Below, in pieces: positions 1 through 7,485 of a stretch of 34,825 nt of DNA; position 1 is the first letter of the stretch; the number at the start of each line of letters is the position of its first letter. The stretch lies in IMG/VR virus record IMGVR_UViG_3300004463_000728, positions 1-34,825 of that record. One strand, written 5' to 3'. The notes under the pieces are model-generated. The model was given only the letters and a program-made list of their open reading frames with translations, ran no database searches and was not told the origin of the DNA. This stretch comes from a virus. A program made the position numbers and the translations under genes.

Positions 1-16
1 GTAAATTCGCGAAATC

Positions 17-49
17 AAATCGTCCAACTTTTTAATTCAAATCGTACAA
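17..49. repeat. Candidate transposase-binding end site, mom/right-end side
   Basis: This carries GTCCAAC (22-28) followed by CAAATCGTACAA (38-49). The reverse complement of 34678-34700 gives the same two blocks with a 4-nt shorter spacer, so the two window ends carry related inverted motifs. A partial direct repeat TCAAATCGT (16-24 and 37-45) lies inside it. Mu-family transposons have such end sites. The exact terminus (usually TG/CA) and a target duplication are not visible here. Confidence 0.6.
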
Positions 50-50
50 T

Positions 51-83
51 AAAAAGCCGGAAACAAATGTAATCGGCTTTTTT
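51..83 (-). terminator. Rho-independent terminator after the methylase gene
   Basis: Stem AAAAAGCCG (51-59) pairs with CGGCTTTTT (74-82) around a 14-nt loop. Read on the minus strand the stem is followed by a T-rich run. It lies just beyond the stop of the methylase gene and would end the leftward late transcript at the phage end. It is symmetric enough to stop incoming host transcription as well. Confidence 0.75.
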
Positions 84-96
84 ATTAAATCACCAT

Positions 97-912
97 TCAA
101 ACGTCATTTAAATCTATTTTAAAGTTCATTGTAAGAACTTCTGTCTTTGACTTGCGCACGCCCGACTTAGCATTAACACTAACATTCTGAACTATTTCAA
201 TCTGTTGCCATCCATGCGCCTTAACGAACTCCTTGAGTACTGGACTTGGGTAGCTGCTCAGAATAAACTTTCCTTCAATGCCGCTTAACAAAGTGAGCAG
301 ATGAGTATAATCTTCCAAAGAATAACCGTCATAGTGACCACAATCACTGTTGTAATATGGTGGATCACAATAAAACAATGCATCAGATGTATCCCTTGAA
401 CGTATGATGCGAACGGCATCAGCACACTCTATCTGAACATTCTGTAATCGTATAGCCAGGTCTTCAGTGAATGACATTCTTTTGTTTGATATCTTGAGGC
501 TGGTTGTATTCTTTGCAATATCATAGCCCCAAGATGAATCTAACATACCTGCGAAGCCCTGTGAAGCCAAAACCCACACCGCCCATGCTCGATCTATCTT
601 TGAGAATAGATGTGGGTTCTCATACATTGTTTTAGCATCCCGGTGCAATTGTCGTGAATGCAATGATATCCGGATACGTTTTTCAAGATCAACAAAGTCA
701 TTCTTTACACAATCATAGAAGTTGATCAGTTCACTGTTAGTGTCGTTGATCACTTCAACTCCTGATGGTTCCTTTGCCCAAAAGACAGCACCACCCCCAA
801 CAAATGGTTCACAATACAAACGATGCTCCGGTAACATTGGAACTATTGTACTGACTAATTTTTGCTTACCACCGTAATAACTAATCGGTGTTTTCATTTT
901 TGTTTTGTTCAT
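97..912 (-). CDS. dam: DNA adenine N6-methyltransferase, D12/Dam class
   Basis: The protein transfers a methyl group from S-adenosylmethionine to adenine in DNA. The N-terminal SAM-binding segment is visible (SYYGGK at residues 11-16, EPFVGGGAVF at 35-44), and the catalytic motif IV is DPPY at 183-186 followed by Y. The length of about 271 residues is normal for the family. I chose ATG 912; a TTG at 921 and an ATG at 897 are also in frame. It is the last gene of the leftward late segment and the outermost gene at this phage end. Mu has its DNA-modification gene mom in the same place, so protection of phage DNA from host restriction is the likely role. The recognition sequence cannot be read from the protein. 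Confidence 0.9.
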   Translation of the reverse strand: MNKTKMKTPISYYGGKQKLVSTIVPMLPEHRLYCEPFVGGGAVFWAKEPSGVEVINDTNSELINFYDCVKNDFVDLEKRIRISLHSRQLHRDAKTMYENPHLFSKIDRAWAVWVLASQGFAGMLDSSWGYDIAKNTTSLKISNKRMSFTEDLAIRLQNVQIECADAVRIIRSRDTSDALFYCDPPYYNSDCGHYDGYSLEDYTHLLTLLSGIEGKFILSSYPSPVLKEFVKAHGWQQIEIVQNVSVNAKSGVRKSKTEVLTMNFKIDLNDV

Positions 913-940
913 TTCTTTCAATTCGTTACATTTGTTTTAT

Positions 941-1023
941 CCCAACAAAAAAGCACATCAAATACTCCTTGGACATTGCGCCCTCGGTATAGCATTTGAT
1001 GTGCTTTGTTTATTTTTGTTGGG
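941..1023 (-). terminator. Large inverted repeat, probable terminator between fibre and methylase genes
   Basis: Two nested arms are present: CCCAACAAAAA (941-951) with TTTTTGTTGGG (1013-1023), and AAGCACATCAAAT (951-963) with ATTTGATGTGCTT (994-1006), with a 6-nt bulge on one side and a 30-nt loop. On the minus strand the inner stem is followed by TTTTTTG, as in an intrinsic terminator. It would uncouple the methylase from the tail operon. The loop holds TTGGACATT, which also occurs at the right-hand end site (34695-34703). Confidence 0.6.
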
Positions 1024-1064
1024 AAACCTGAATAAAAGCCGGGGGCGTCTTTTGCCCCAATCAA

Positions 1065-1853
1065 CTACGGATTGACGGTAAAGAAAATCGTAGTGTTATC
1101 AAGTAAATCATCACTTAAAGTACCTGATGCATCATACGTTTTTAACGTGAGCCTGTAGTTGTTGTCTTTGAACAAATACGCAGATCCTCCATCCTTGATA
1201 CCTGATGTGTGCCAAGTGATTTTTGTAGCATCCGGAAACAATACAATACCATCAGCGGTATGATCAAGCCTATAAACTCCTGTACTTGCTCTAATCCATG
1301 GCCGTGTTGTGGGCATTTCATTCTCTTGGACAAAAGTAGGTAGTCCCGGATCTGCACCCCCAACTTGTGACAGATTTGCTATGTATTGTTTGCGATTGTT
1401 TATATCCGGTAAATTCTCAGCAATAATCCAAAAGATATCCTTAGCATCAGCCTGAAGAGTATAACCTGCGGGAACGGATGATGCAACAGTAATTTTTGCA
1501 ACTCGGGCTTCATATGTGTCATAATTCAAAGTCGATTGAAATACTTTGTCACCGGTAGGATCATATGAAACATATAAATCCCAATACTCAACTTGTCCAA
1601 CTGTAGGCTCAGGATAAGTGTGTGCCGGTACCAGGCAAATTTCACCACCTATCGAAATATATCCGGCACTAATTGAGACGGTTCCTAAAGCAACTGTTCG
1701 AACGCATCCCTTAAGAATTACTGCTGTTGAATCGACAATTCCATATGCACTCATCATGCCCTTAAATGCTTCACGATAACCACTATCGATCCATCTAAAA
1801 TCGTCCAACGTTAACGGAAGACCACCGTTATCTGTAGTTTTAAAACTATTCAT
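1065..1853 (-). CDS. Putative tail fibre / distal tail structural protein
   Basis: The 262-residue protein begins with a segment (GGLPLTLDDFRWIDSGYREA) that I associate with structural proteins at the end of Bacteroidetes phage tail operons. The rest is beta-rich with no catalytic motif, signal peptide or membrane segment visible. It overlaps the preceding gene by 4 nt, so it is translationally coupled to the baseplate genes. Position at the end of the tail module suggests a fibre or fibre-attachment role. The function is inferred mainly from context. Confidence 0.5.
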   Translation of the reverse strand: MNSFKTTDNGGLPLTLDDFRWIDSGYREAFKGMMSAYGIVDSTAVILKGCVRTVALGTVSISAGYISIGGEICLVPAHTYPEPTVGQVEYWDLYVSYDPTGDKVFQSTLNYDTYEARVAKITVASSVPAGYTLQADAKDIFWIIAENLPDINNRKQYIANLSQVGGADPGLPTFVQENEMPTTRPWIRASTGVYRLDHTADGIVLFPDATKITWHTSGIKDGGSAYLFKDNNYRLTLKTYDASGTLSDDLLDNTTIFFTVNP

Positions 1854-2326
1854 ATTATCACTATTTTATATCGCTTTGCGGCGTGTTTGTATTTGTTTAA
1901 ATAGAATTTCATTAAGTCCTCATTGAAGACAACTGCAGCAGGAACATTTACAATAAAATCAAATTGATTTATTTCTATTTGATTGAACAGGTAAGTTGGT
2001 GCAGCAGCTTCAGAAGTATTAAACAAAAAAGTTTCTTCATTGTTTTCAGCATCGTTAAACAAGAAAGTTTGTTCAATGAATATCGCATCATCAATATAAA
2101 TCCCATTATTGATCGGATCAAATTGCTCATTCAACAATCTTTCAAGGTTACAAACCTGGCCATTGAATTCAAGATCGTATTTTGTTTGATCAAAGAAATC
2201 ATCAAACTCTTCATGCAATTGAATCAACGGCTTGAATGCTGCTTTCATGTAATCAATTACCTCCGGAGCTTTGTGTTGTGGTGGTAATAACCACAGAACC
2301 ACAAAATAAAAATCAATTATTATCAT
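1850..2326 (-). CDS. Putative baseplate protein in the Mu gp48 position
   Basis: This 158-residue protein directly follows the baseplate J-like gene with a 4-nt overlap, where Mu and P2 relatives have gp48/gpI. An unusual feature is a spaced repeat, TFLFN, TFLFN and TYLFN (about residues 87-116), each followed by acidic or polar stretches. The N terminus is hydrophobic (residues 1-15) but is not a clear signal peptide. I do not recognise the family by sequence; the role is inferred from gene order. Confidence 0.45.
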   Translation of the reverse strand: MIIIDFYFVVLWLLPPQHKAPEVIDYMKAAFKPLIQLHEEFDDFFDQTKYDLEFNGQVCNLERLLNEQFDPINNGIYIDDAIFIEQTFLFNDAENNEETFLFNTSEAAAPTYLFNQIEINQFDFIVNVPAAVVFNEDLMKFYLNKYKHAAKRYKIVII

Positions 2327-3189
2327 GCTAGAATGTATGTGATTGAATCGGTTAATGTAAACGCAGGATCGATTTTCAAATAACCGGCATTTGGATTGTA
2401 ATAATCACCCAATGAAACAAATGGATTGATTCCATATTGAGCAGAAGCATTTTCAAATACTGGGTTAACAACTCCAACAGCCTGTTGTATCTGATCAGTT
2501 AATTCAGTGATAGAAAAAACACCGTTGAACGGAAGTCCTTTACAGTAATTATTGATTGCTACTTCAACCGGTTTGATTGAAGTGTCTGAAATCAGTTCGC
2601 CGTTCGCATTAATCAAAAGTGGATCCACATATACCCGGTACTGAACACGAAGCAAGTCCGGAACTCGAGAAACGGATGTAATGATAACACCTGCAAATTT
2701 GATCTTATGCATATAAGCTATGAACCCATCCAGTTCAAGTATTGTTAATGGTTCAGGATCACCTGATCCATCGAGCTTCGCCACTTTCAAAAACAATTGT
2801 CCACCAATTTCATTAACTGAAACCAACTTCACAATTTTGGCCGGTTCATTTACTGCAGCATACTGATATTGATCATCAACCAAAACGAGCGCATCACCGT
2901 ATTGAAATTCCAATGCTTTCTTTTGGTACCATATCGGATTACCAACTATCAATTCAAGAGCGCGTGCATTTATCCAGGTAACATGATCATCGAATCTTTT
3001 TTCATGCATCCATATTCCAACGGCCATGACAAAAAACATCAAACGCCAAACAGCTACTTTACTTGCAGATGTTAAATCAGCCAATAGAGTTTGGGTATTA
3101 TCAATGTTTGGTTGCATCGCATTCAATGTTACCATAGTTTGCTTTTCCAATAACATTTCGTCAAGGATCTCATTAATTGTTCTTGCCAT
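2323..3189 (-). CDS. Putative baseplate J-like wedge protein
   Basis: This 288-residue protein has the layout of baseplate J / Mu gp47-type wedge proteins: a helical N terminus, a beta-rich middle (residues about 90-200), and a C-terminal segment with a short chain fold ending in DYYNPNAGYLKI. Bacteroidetes phages carry shortened versions of this family at this position. It overlaps its neighbours by 1-4 nt on both sides, consistent with a coupled baseplate operon. Similarity is weak at the residue level and the call rests partly on order. Confidence 0.5.
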   Translation of the reverse strand: MARTINEILDEMLLEKQTMVTLNAMQPNIDNTQTLLADLTSASKVAVWRLMFFVMAVGIWMHEKRFDDHVTWINARALELIVGNPIWYQKKALEFQYGDALVLVDDQYQYAAVNEPAKIVKLVSVNEIGGQLFLKVAKLDGSGDPEPLTILELDGFIAYMHKIKFAGVIITSVSRVPDLLRVQYRVYVDPLLINANGELISDTSIKPVEVAINNYCKGLPFNGVFSITELTDQIQQAVGVVNPVFENASAQYGINPFVSLGDYYNPNAGYLKIDPAFTLTDSITYILA

Positions 3190-3350
3190 TATTCTTCAAT
3201 ATTTAAAAGTTCTTCATACGGAGGGACATCAGACCAAAACCATCCATCCTTTGTTTCTGAATGATTCTCATTTAGGACAGTTCCATCAGGAAAATGTACT
3301 TTATTTCCTTCCAACCATACTTTATTTGATTCGTCGTATTTATACCACAT
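3189..3350 (-). CDS. Small hypothetical protein between adhesin and baseplate genes
   Basis: I choose ATG 3350 (53 residues); a TTG at 3380 would extend it but would overlap the upstream adhesin gene by 19 nt. From the ATG the gap to the adhesin stop is 11 nt, and the stop overlaps the next start by one base. The protein is short, rich in Trp and acidic residues (KDGWFWSDVPPYEE) and resembles small accessory proteins that follow fibre genes. No function can be assigned. Confidence 0.5.
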   Translation of the reverse strand: MWYKYDESNKVWLEGNKVHFPDGTVLNENHSETKDGWFWSDVPPYEELLNIEE

Positions 3351-3361
3351 ATAAACATTAT

Positions 3362-5086
3362 TTAAGGTACTACAATCCAATTTTTAGATGTTCCTATTAA
3401 AATATCTGCCGCGGTCAAATCATTGGCTCCTGGGCATCTTGTACATGTAAATGTTTGTGCAACGGCAACAACATCTAAATCGTTTAGTATCTGCACTAAT
3501 TCCGCCCTTTCAAATGCACAATCAATAACAGAAAAAGAAACTTTAATACCAGTAACTCTTAAGAATGCTAATGAATAACATCCTGTAAATGCACCTGTAG
3601 TTACATTTACATTTGCCAATGACGAGAATGCAATAGCAATTAATGAATAATCCCCATTACACACATTTGCAATTGTTGTTAATGCTGTTGATGTAATTGT
3701 TCCAACTCTCAAAAGTTCAGGATTTCCAGCTAAACCACTTGCTAAAGTTGTGCTTGCGGGAATATTTATATCTCCCATTAATCGAAGATTTTGCATACTG
3801 TTCCAAGTGGAATTGGTAGCAATAGCCCCCGTTGCAATTATATTTCCAAATTCCCTGACATTTGAACTTTGCCAAGCATTAGCCAGTGAAGGGGTTCCTG
3901 TGATTGTCATATTAGGAAATATGCAATTTCCTATCGATCCAAATACAACTGAAAATGAAGTTGGTGAAACTATTGTTTGAGCGAAATTAATAATTCTCAA
4001 AGCGGACAACCCTAAAAAATAAGAGTTCATATTCACCGACGAATACGTGTAATTTTGCAAATCTAATCTTTCAAGTAGTGGATGAGCCTTTAACATTTGA
4101 AATCTCGATGTCGCCCAACTTGCCAAAATATCTAAAGAAGTATTTCTTGTGAGTGATGTTGTTGATCCAAGATTAAACTGTACCGGTGTTCCTGAATTCG
4201 AAGTAATTATAATTAATACTTGCTTATAATTTTCACCATATTCATCAACCAAAACAATAGAACTTATCCCAGCGTAGGTATAAGTATGTGAAGTAACAGC
4301 GGTTGTTGTTATGGTTGAGTGCGCACCTCCATCTCCCCAATCAACATCGATTGAAAAAGTACCTGATGAAACATTGAAATAATATGTGTTTTCACGGTTC
4401 TCATAAATCGCGTATAAAATAGCAATTTTCGTATCTGCGCTTGTTATTACCGGCATTGCTAACCAATCCGGATTCCTAACCCATGCACCTGAAGGTGGAG
4501 CAGGTGTACAAACCATTGGGACATTAGCACGAAGTGCCACTGGTAAACCGTTAGAATCTGTATGGTTTACATCAGGTGCTTCAACTTCAGTATTGGCACC
4601 ACTGATTGTAGCTCCACTCACAATAACATTACCAAGTGTGTCAACTACATCAACTGTTCCATTAGGTGCAAGTGCTTGTGAATTTGAACCACTAATTGTT
4701 ATGGAATTTGAAACGATATTTCCAAGTGAGTTAAGCACATCAACAGAACCATCCGGAATTATTAACTCTTGCGTTCCTGTTCCAGGGGCATACATTCCTG
4801 ATGCAATTATTTCTGCAGCTGAATTGATCGCCTGAATAATGATCTGATAGGCAGGTAGAACATTATCTGAAGAAACTAAATGCAGGTTCTTTTCAAAGTT
4901 CAATTTCATAAAGAAATTTACCACCTCAGGCTTCAGGATCTCAGGTGCAATATATTCACCTGCAGGAATGTCTAATGATGTTAAATTGTTAGCATGCAAA
5001 AATTCAAACAATCCGGATAATGCCCCACTATTTTCAAGCAGCACATCAAATATTGATTGATCGATATGTTTCTTAATAAGTTCCAT
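3362..5086 (-). CDS. Tail adhesin: LysM-like N terminus, PKD-like domain and BspA-type leucine-rich repeats
   Basis: The 574-residue protein looks modular. Residues about 1-55 resemble a LysM-like baseplate anchor (SIFDVLLENSGALSGLFEF, then IPAGEYIAPE). Residues about 105-165 hold two or three similar segments built on VDV-LGN-SG-S. About residues 240-300 form a PKD-like domain (VDWGDGG ... HTYTYAG). From about 330 onward there are irregular leucine-rich repeats like those in BspA surface proteins (LERLDLQNYTYSS, LRLMGDINIP, FTGCYSLAFLRVTGI). Such domains bind surfaces, so receptor recognition is the likely role. It sits inside the baseplate genes and overlaps the gp25-like gene by 14 nt. Confidence 0.6.
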   Translation of the reverse strand: MELIKKHIDQSIFDVLLENSGALSGLFEFLHANNLTSLDIPAGEYIAPEILKPEVVNFFMKLNFEKNLHLVSSDNVLPAYQIIIQAINSAAEIIASGMYAPGTGTQELIIPDGSVDVLNSLGNIVSNSITISGSNSQALAPNGTVDVVDTLGNVIVSGATISGANTEVEAPDVNHTDSNGLPVALRANVPMVCTPAPPSGAWVRNPDWLAMPVITSADTKIAILYAIYENRENTYYFNVSSGTFSIDVDWGDGGAHSTITTTAVTSHTYTYAGISSIVLVDEYGENYKQVLIIITSNSGTPVQFNLGSTTSLTRNTSLDILASWATSRFQMLKAHPLLERLDLQNYTYSSVNMNSYFLGLSALRIINFAQTIVSPTSFSVVFGSIGNCIFPNMTITGTPSLANAWQSSNVREFGNIIATGAIATNSTWNSMQNLRLMGDINIPASTTLASGLAGNPELLRVGTITSTALTTIANVCNGDYSLIAIAFSSLANVNVTTGAFTGCYSLAFLRVTGIKVSFSVIDCAFERAELVQILNDLDVVAVAQTFTCTRCPGANDLTAADILIGTSKNWIVVP

Positions 5087-5363
5087 TTGCTTTTATTGTT
5101 GCTGTCTGGGCATCGATTGAAACCAAAATATTCTTTGCTTCATCTGATTCTATATTTAAGCGGATTTTCTTTTCTAATTCTGCAACTGTTACCGGTGAAA
5201 GTGTTGAGTTAATATATTCAATCATGTTAACCCCTAACAAAGGGGCATTTTTGAAGTGTCCTGGTGCAGCCATTAAAATATGTTCAATGTGTTGCTCATC
5301 ACTGAAACCTACATTCCAGTCGCCATTTACAATCGGTGCTTTTATATTGATATCCTTAGCCAT
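5073..5363 (-). CDS. Baseplate protein, gpW/gp25-like (Mu gp46 position)
   Basis: This 96-residue protein has the short acidic beta/alpha organisation of gp25/gpW-type baseplate subunits: NGDWNVGFSDEQHIEHILMAAPG, then PLLGVNMIEYI. Gene order (spike, gp25-like, adhesin, gpJ-like) matches contractile-tail phages. The start overlaps the spike gene end by 8 nt and its own end overlaps the adhesin start by 14 nt. It should form part of the baseplate wedge. Confidence 0.55.
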   Translation of the reverse strand: MAKDINIKAPIVNGDWNVGFSDEQHIEHILMAAPGHFKNAPLLGVNMIEYINSTLSPVTVAELEKKIRLNIESDEAKNILVSIDAQTATIKANGTY

Positions 5364-5889
5364 GTTTCACATTTGGGTTTTCGTAATCTGTTTGTACTGC
5401 AGGTGGAAGCGGTGTATAAAAAGTGGATAATATTGCTTTTAATGCAGCACCTCCATCTGTAGGCACCGGAAGCCATGCCGCTAATTTTGATTTGAGTGAA
5501 TTAACTTCATCTTTCAGAGCTTTGATTTCATCGTGTACCTTTTGAGATTTCACCAATCCGCCAAAATCTTCGTTCCGGAAAATCAACTTTTCAGTTGGAA
5601 CAAACTTGATGGATTTGATTTCTGAATAAACTATCGCCGTCAGGTTCTCCAATTTTCCATCCGTCAAACCACAAAGGACATACGAACCGACAACAGGTTC
5701 AATGAAGATCCCGGAGCTTTCTCCATTCAATACTGATTTTATTGTACAGTCTTCCACCTTAGCTCCAATATTCAAAGTAAGATTGATCGTCCAGTCTTGA
5801 TCATTGAAAGATTCAACTTTTCCAATGAGTAAATCGGGCTTAATCATTGATTTAACAGCGGTCCGTATTGCATCAATTATTTCGCTCAT
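5356..5889 (-). CDS. Baseplate spike protein, gpV / Mu gp45-like
   Basis: The 177-residue protein has an OB-fold-like middle (residues about 22-95: IGKVESFNDQDWTINLTLN ... GSYVLCGLTDGK) and then a short coiled segment (KVHDEIKALKDEVNSLKSKL). The C terminus ends in ENPNVKHG, like spikes of Bacteroidetes phages. It overlaps the hub gene by 4 nt. The trimeric spike would sit below the hub and pierce the outer membrane. Confidence 0.65.
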   Translation of the reverse strand: MSEIIDAIRTAVKSMIKPDLLIGKVESFNDQDWTINLTLNIGAKVEDCTIKSVLNGESSGIFIEPVVGSYVLCGLTDGKLENLTAIVYSEIKSIKFVPTEKLIFRNEDFGGLVKSQKVHDEIKALKDEVNSLKSKLAAWLPVPTDGGAALKAILSTFYTPLPPAVQTDYENPNVKHG

Positions 5890-6830
5890 GCCACAGATCC
5901 AAGTTTAATTTGTTGTTCTATTCCGGAAACGCCGTGTCGATATGTTACGCCGTCAACGAAATAAGATCCCGTTTTATCTGATTCCTGTTCGTTGACCAAT
6001 TCAACCACATCACCGTGAAAAACCAAAGGAGCACCCATTGCGATAAATTCACCGCGAAAACCATCATATCTCAATCGCTCCATTTCCTGAGTTGCAACTT
6101 TCTCTAAGTCTGATTTTTGTAAATCAAAAAAGTTCAAAGTTTTTTCCTCACCATCCGCATCACCAATCGTTACTTCGATCTTTTCGCCGTTTGCCAAATT
6201 TGAAATTGCGGTAACTTTTAGGTTCAAATCATCCTTTGACGTATATTCTAATGATTGCGATTTTACATTAGTATTTGATGCATTATCAATTACGAAGCGA
6301 TGAGTTTTATTATTGCCTGGATCATATTGCTTGCCAACTACAATTTTACCGTTGCGAACGAAAACAGGAAAACCATAATCTTTCTTCAACTGATCCAAAA
6401 GCTGCGCACCAGTTAATTTGTTTACTACAAATTTTGGAAGGGCTACATCAAAACAGTCAACCACATAAGGCAACACTTTTGACAAATAGGATTGAAATGT
6501 TTCGTTTTTGGCATTTTCAGTAATCTGAATTTGTTTAAGTTTCCACATCAGATCCTCACATTCAATTTCTATCGGAACCTTGGGATGTACCCGGACAACA
6601 AAACCATTAAAAATTTCTTGTAAACCTTCGCTCTCGTAACCTATTTGAATTGAAACCTCTGTGCCTTTTGGAATTGCATCCTTCAATTTATTCTTATCCA
6701 CTTTCAACGCTGCAGGAAGTAATATCGTGGCTTTTTGGGTGAGTTCTTTCCACGTACTTTCAACAGTAACTTCATGAACAAAATCAACGGTCAACGATCC
6801 AATTTTAATATGACAGACAAGCACTTCCAT
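5886..6830 (-). CDS. Baseplate hub protein, late control gene D / Mu gp44-like
   Basis: The 314-residue protein matches the gpD/gp27-type hub in length and layout. The N-terminal barrel contains VTVESTWKELTQKATILLPAAL and KGTEVSIQIGYESEGL, and a second barrel is rich in short beta strands. The C terminus has GDVVELVNEQESDKTGSYFVDGVTY, a typical end of hub proteins. It is coupled to the spike gene by a 4-nt overlap. Hub and spike together cap the tail tube. Confidence 0.7.
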   Translation of the reverse strand: MEVLVCHIKIGSLTVDFVHEVTVESTWKELTQKATILLPAALKVDKNKLKDAIPKGTEVSIQIGYESEGLQEIFNGFVVRVHPKVPIEIECEDLMWKLKQIQITENAKNETFQSYLSKVLPYVVDCFDVALPKFVVNKLTGAQLLDQLKKDYGFPVFVRNGKIVVGKQYDPGNNKTHRFVIDNASNTNVKSQSLEYTSKDDLNLKVTAISNLANGEKIEVTIGDADGEEKTLNFFDLQKSDLEKVATQEMERLRYDGFRGEFIAMGAPLVFHGDVVELVNEQESDKTGSYFVDGVTYRHGVSGIEQQIKLGSVA

Positions 6831-7474
6831 TAAAAGAATTTTGGTGATGGTTTATCCTGGATAATTAAAGGCAACGGCTTCGTTGATTTAGCAGAAAATG
6901 AATAGGGCTGCACATTGATATGCGCAGTCTTTTGAATGGTGTTTTCACTAAGTATTACAATTTCATATATTCCGCGAGCATTCAATACTTCGTGTTCAAT
7001 TTCAATAGATTTTTTCAGGTCCAGGAATGCAGCCAATTTTAAAAATAGATCCATTGGATATTGTGCTTCATTATTGCAAAGCATTCCACTTACTGAAATG
7101 TTCCAATCACCACTATTTATAAATTCATCAACTGAAGTGTCTCGGCCTTGAATAACGGTGACAACGATATTTTTTGTTCTGTTGGCCTCTACAACTGCAC
7201 TTTCAAGTAATAAATCTTCCAAGCCGTCAGTTCCTTTCAATCTTAAAGGCATGAATAACGGCATTCCAGATAGAGTGGATGACTGGCCGTAATCTTTCTT
7301 CTTGTAAAGTGTTACATTTTCATAACCAATGGCAATTTTAGTAGCCTCTTCTAGGGCAATATCATACTCATCTTGAATACGTGTATTTAATAACGTATTC
7401 ACTGCTGCACCCAACGCAGGGTTATATCTTACATTGGATGTTAATATTGCTAATTCAGGTAATTTAAATTCCAT
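6830..7474 (-). CDS. Tail/baseplate-associated protein (DUF6046-like)
   Basis: The 214-residue protein lies between the tape measure and the hub, where Mu has gp43. It contains TKNIVVTVIQGRDTSVDEFI and GDWNISVSGML, followed by a region that recalls the DUF6046 family of Bacteroidetes phages and, more distantly, LysM-type tail proteins joining tube and hub. Its stop shares one base with the start of the hub gene. No enzymatic motif is visible. The family match is from memory and needs a profile search. Confidence 0.5.
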   Translation of the reverse strand: MEFKLPELAILTSNVRYNPALGAAVNTLLNTRIQDEYDIALEEATKIAIGYENVTLYKKKDYGQSSTLSGMPLFMPLRLKGTDGLEDLLLESAVVEANRTKNIVVTVIQGRDTSVDEFINSGDWNISVSGMLCNNEAQYPMDLFLKLAAFLDLKKSIEIEHEVLNARGIYEIVILSENTIQKTAHINVQPYSFSAKSTKPLPLIIQDKPSPKFF

Positions 7475-7485
7475 TTAAGTTCAAT

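Noticed and set aside
1-6. GTAAAT at both 1-6 and 34798-34803 as a target-site duplication
   Set aside because: Adjacent bases do not give TG/CA termini, and six AT-rich bases match easily by chance.
1964-2287. Plus-strand open frame of 107 codons
   Set aside because: It is the antisense shadow of the gp48-position gene and has no start context or family.
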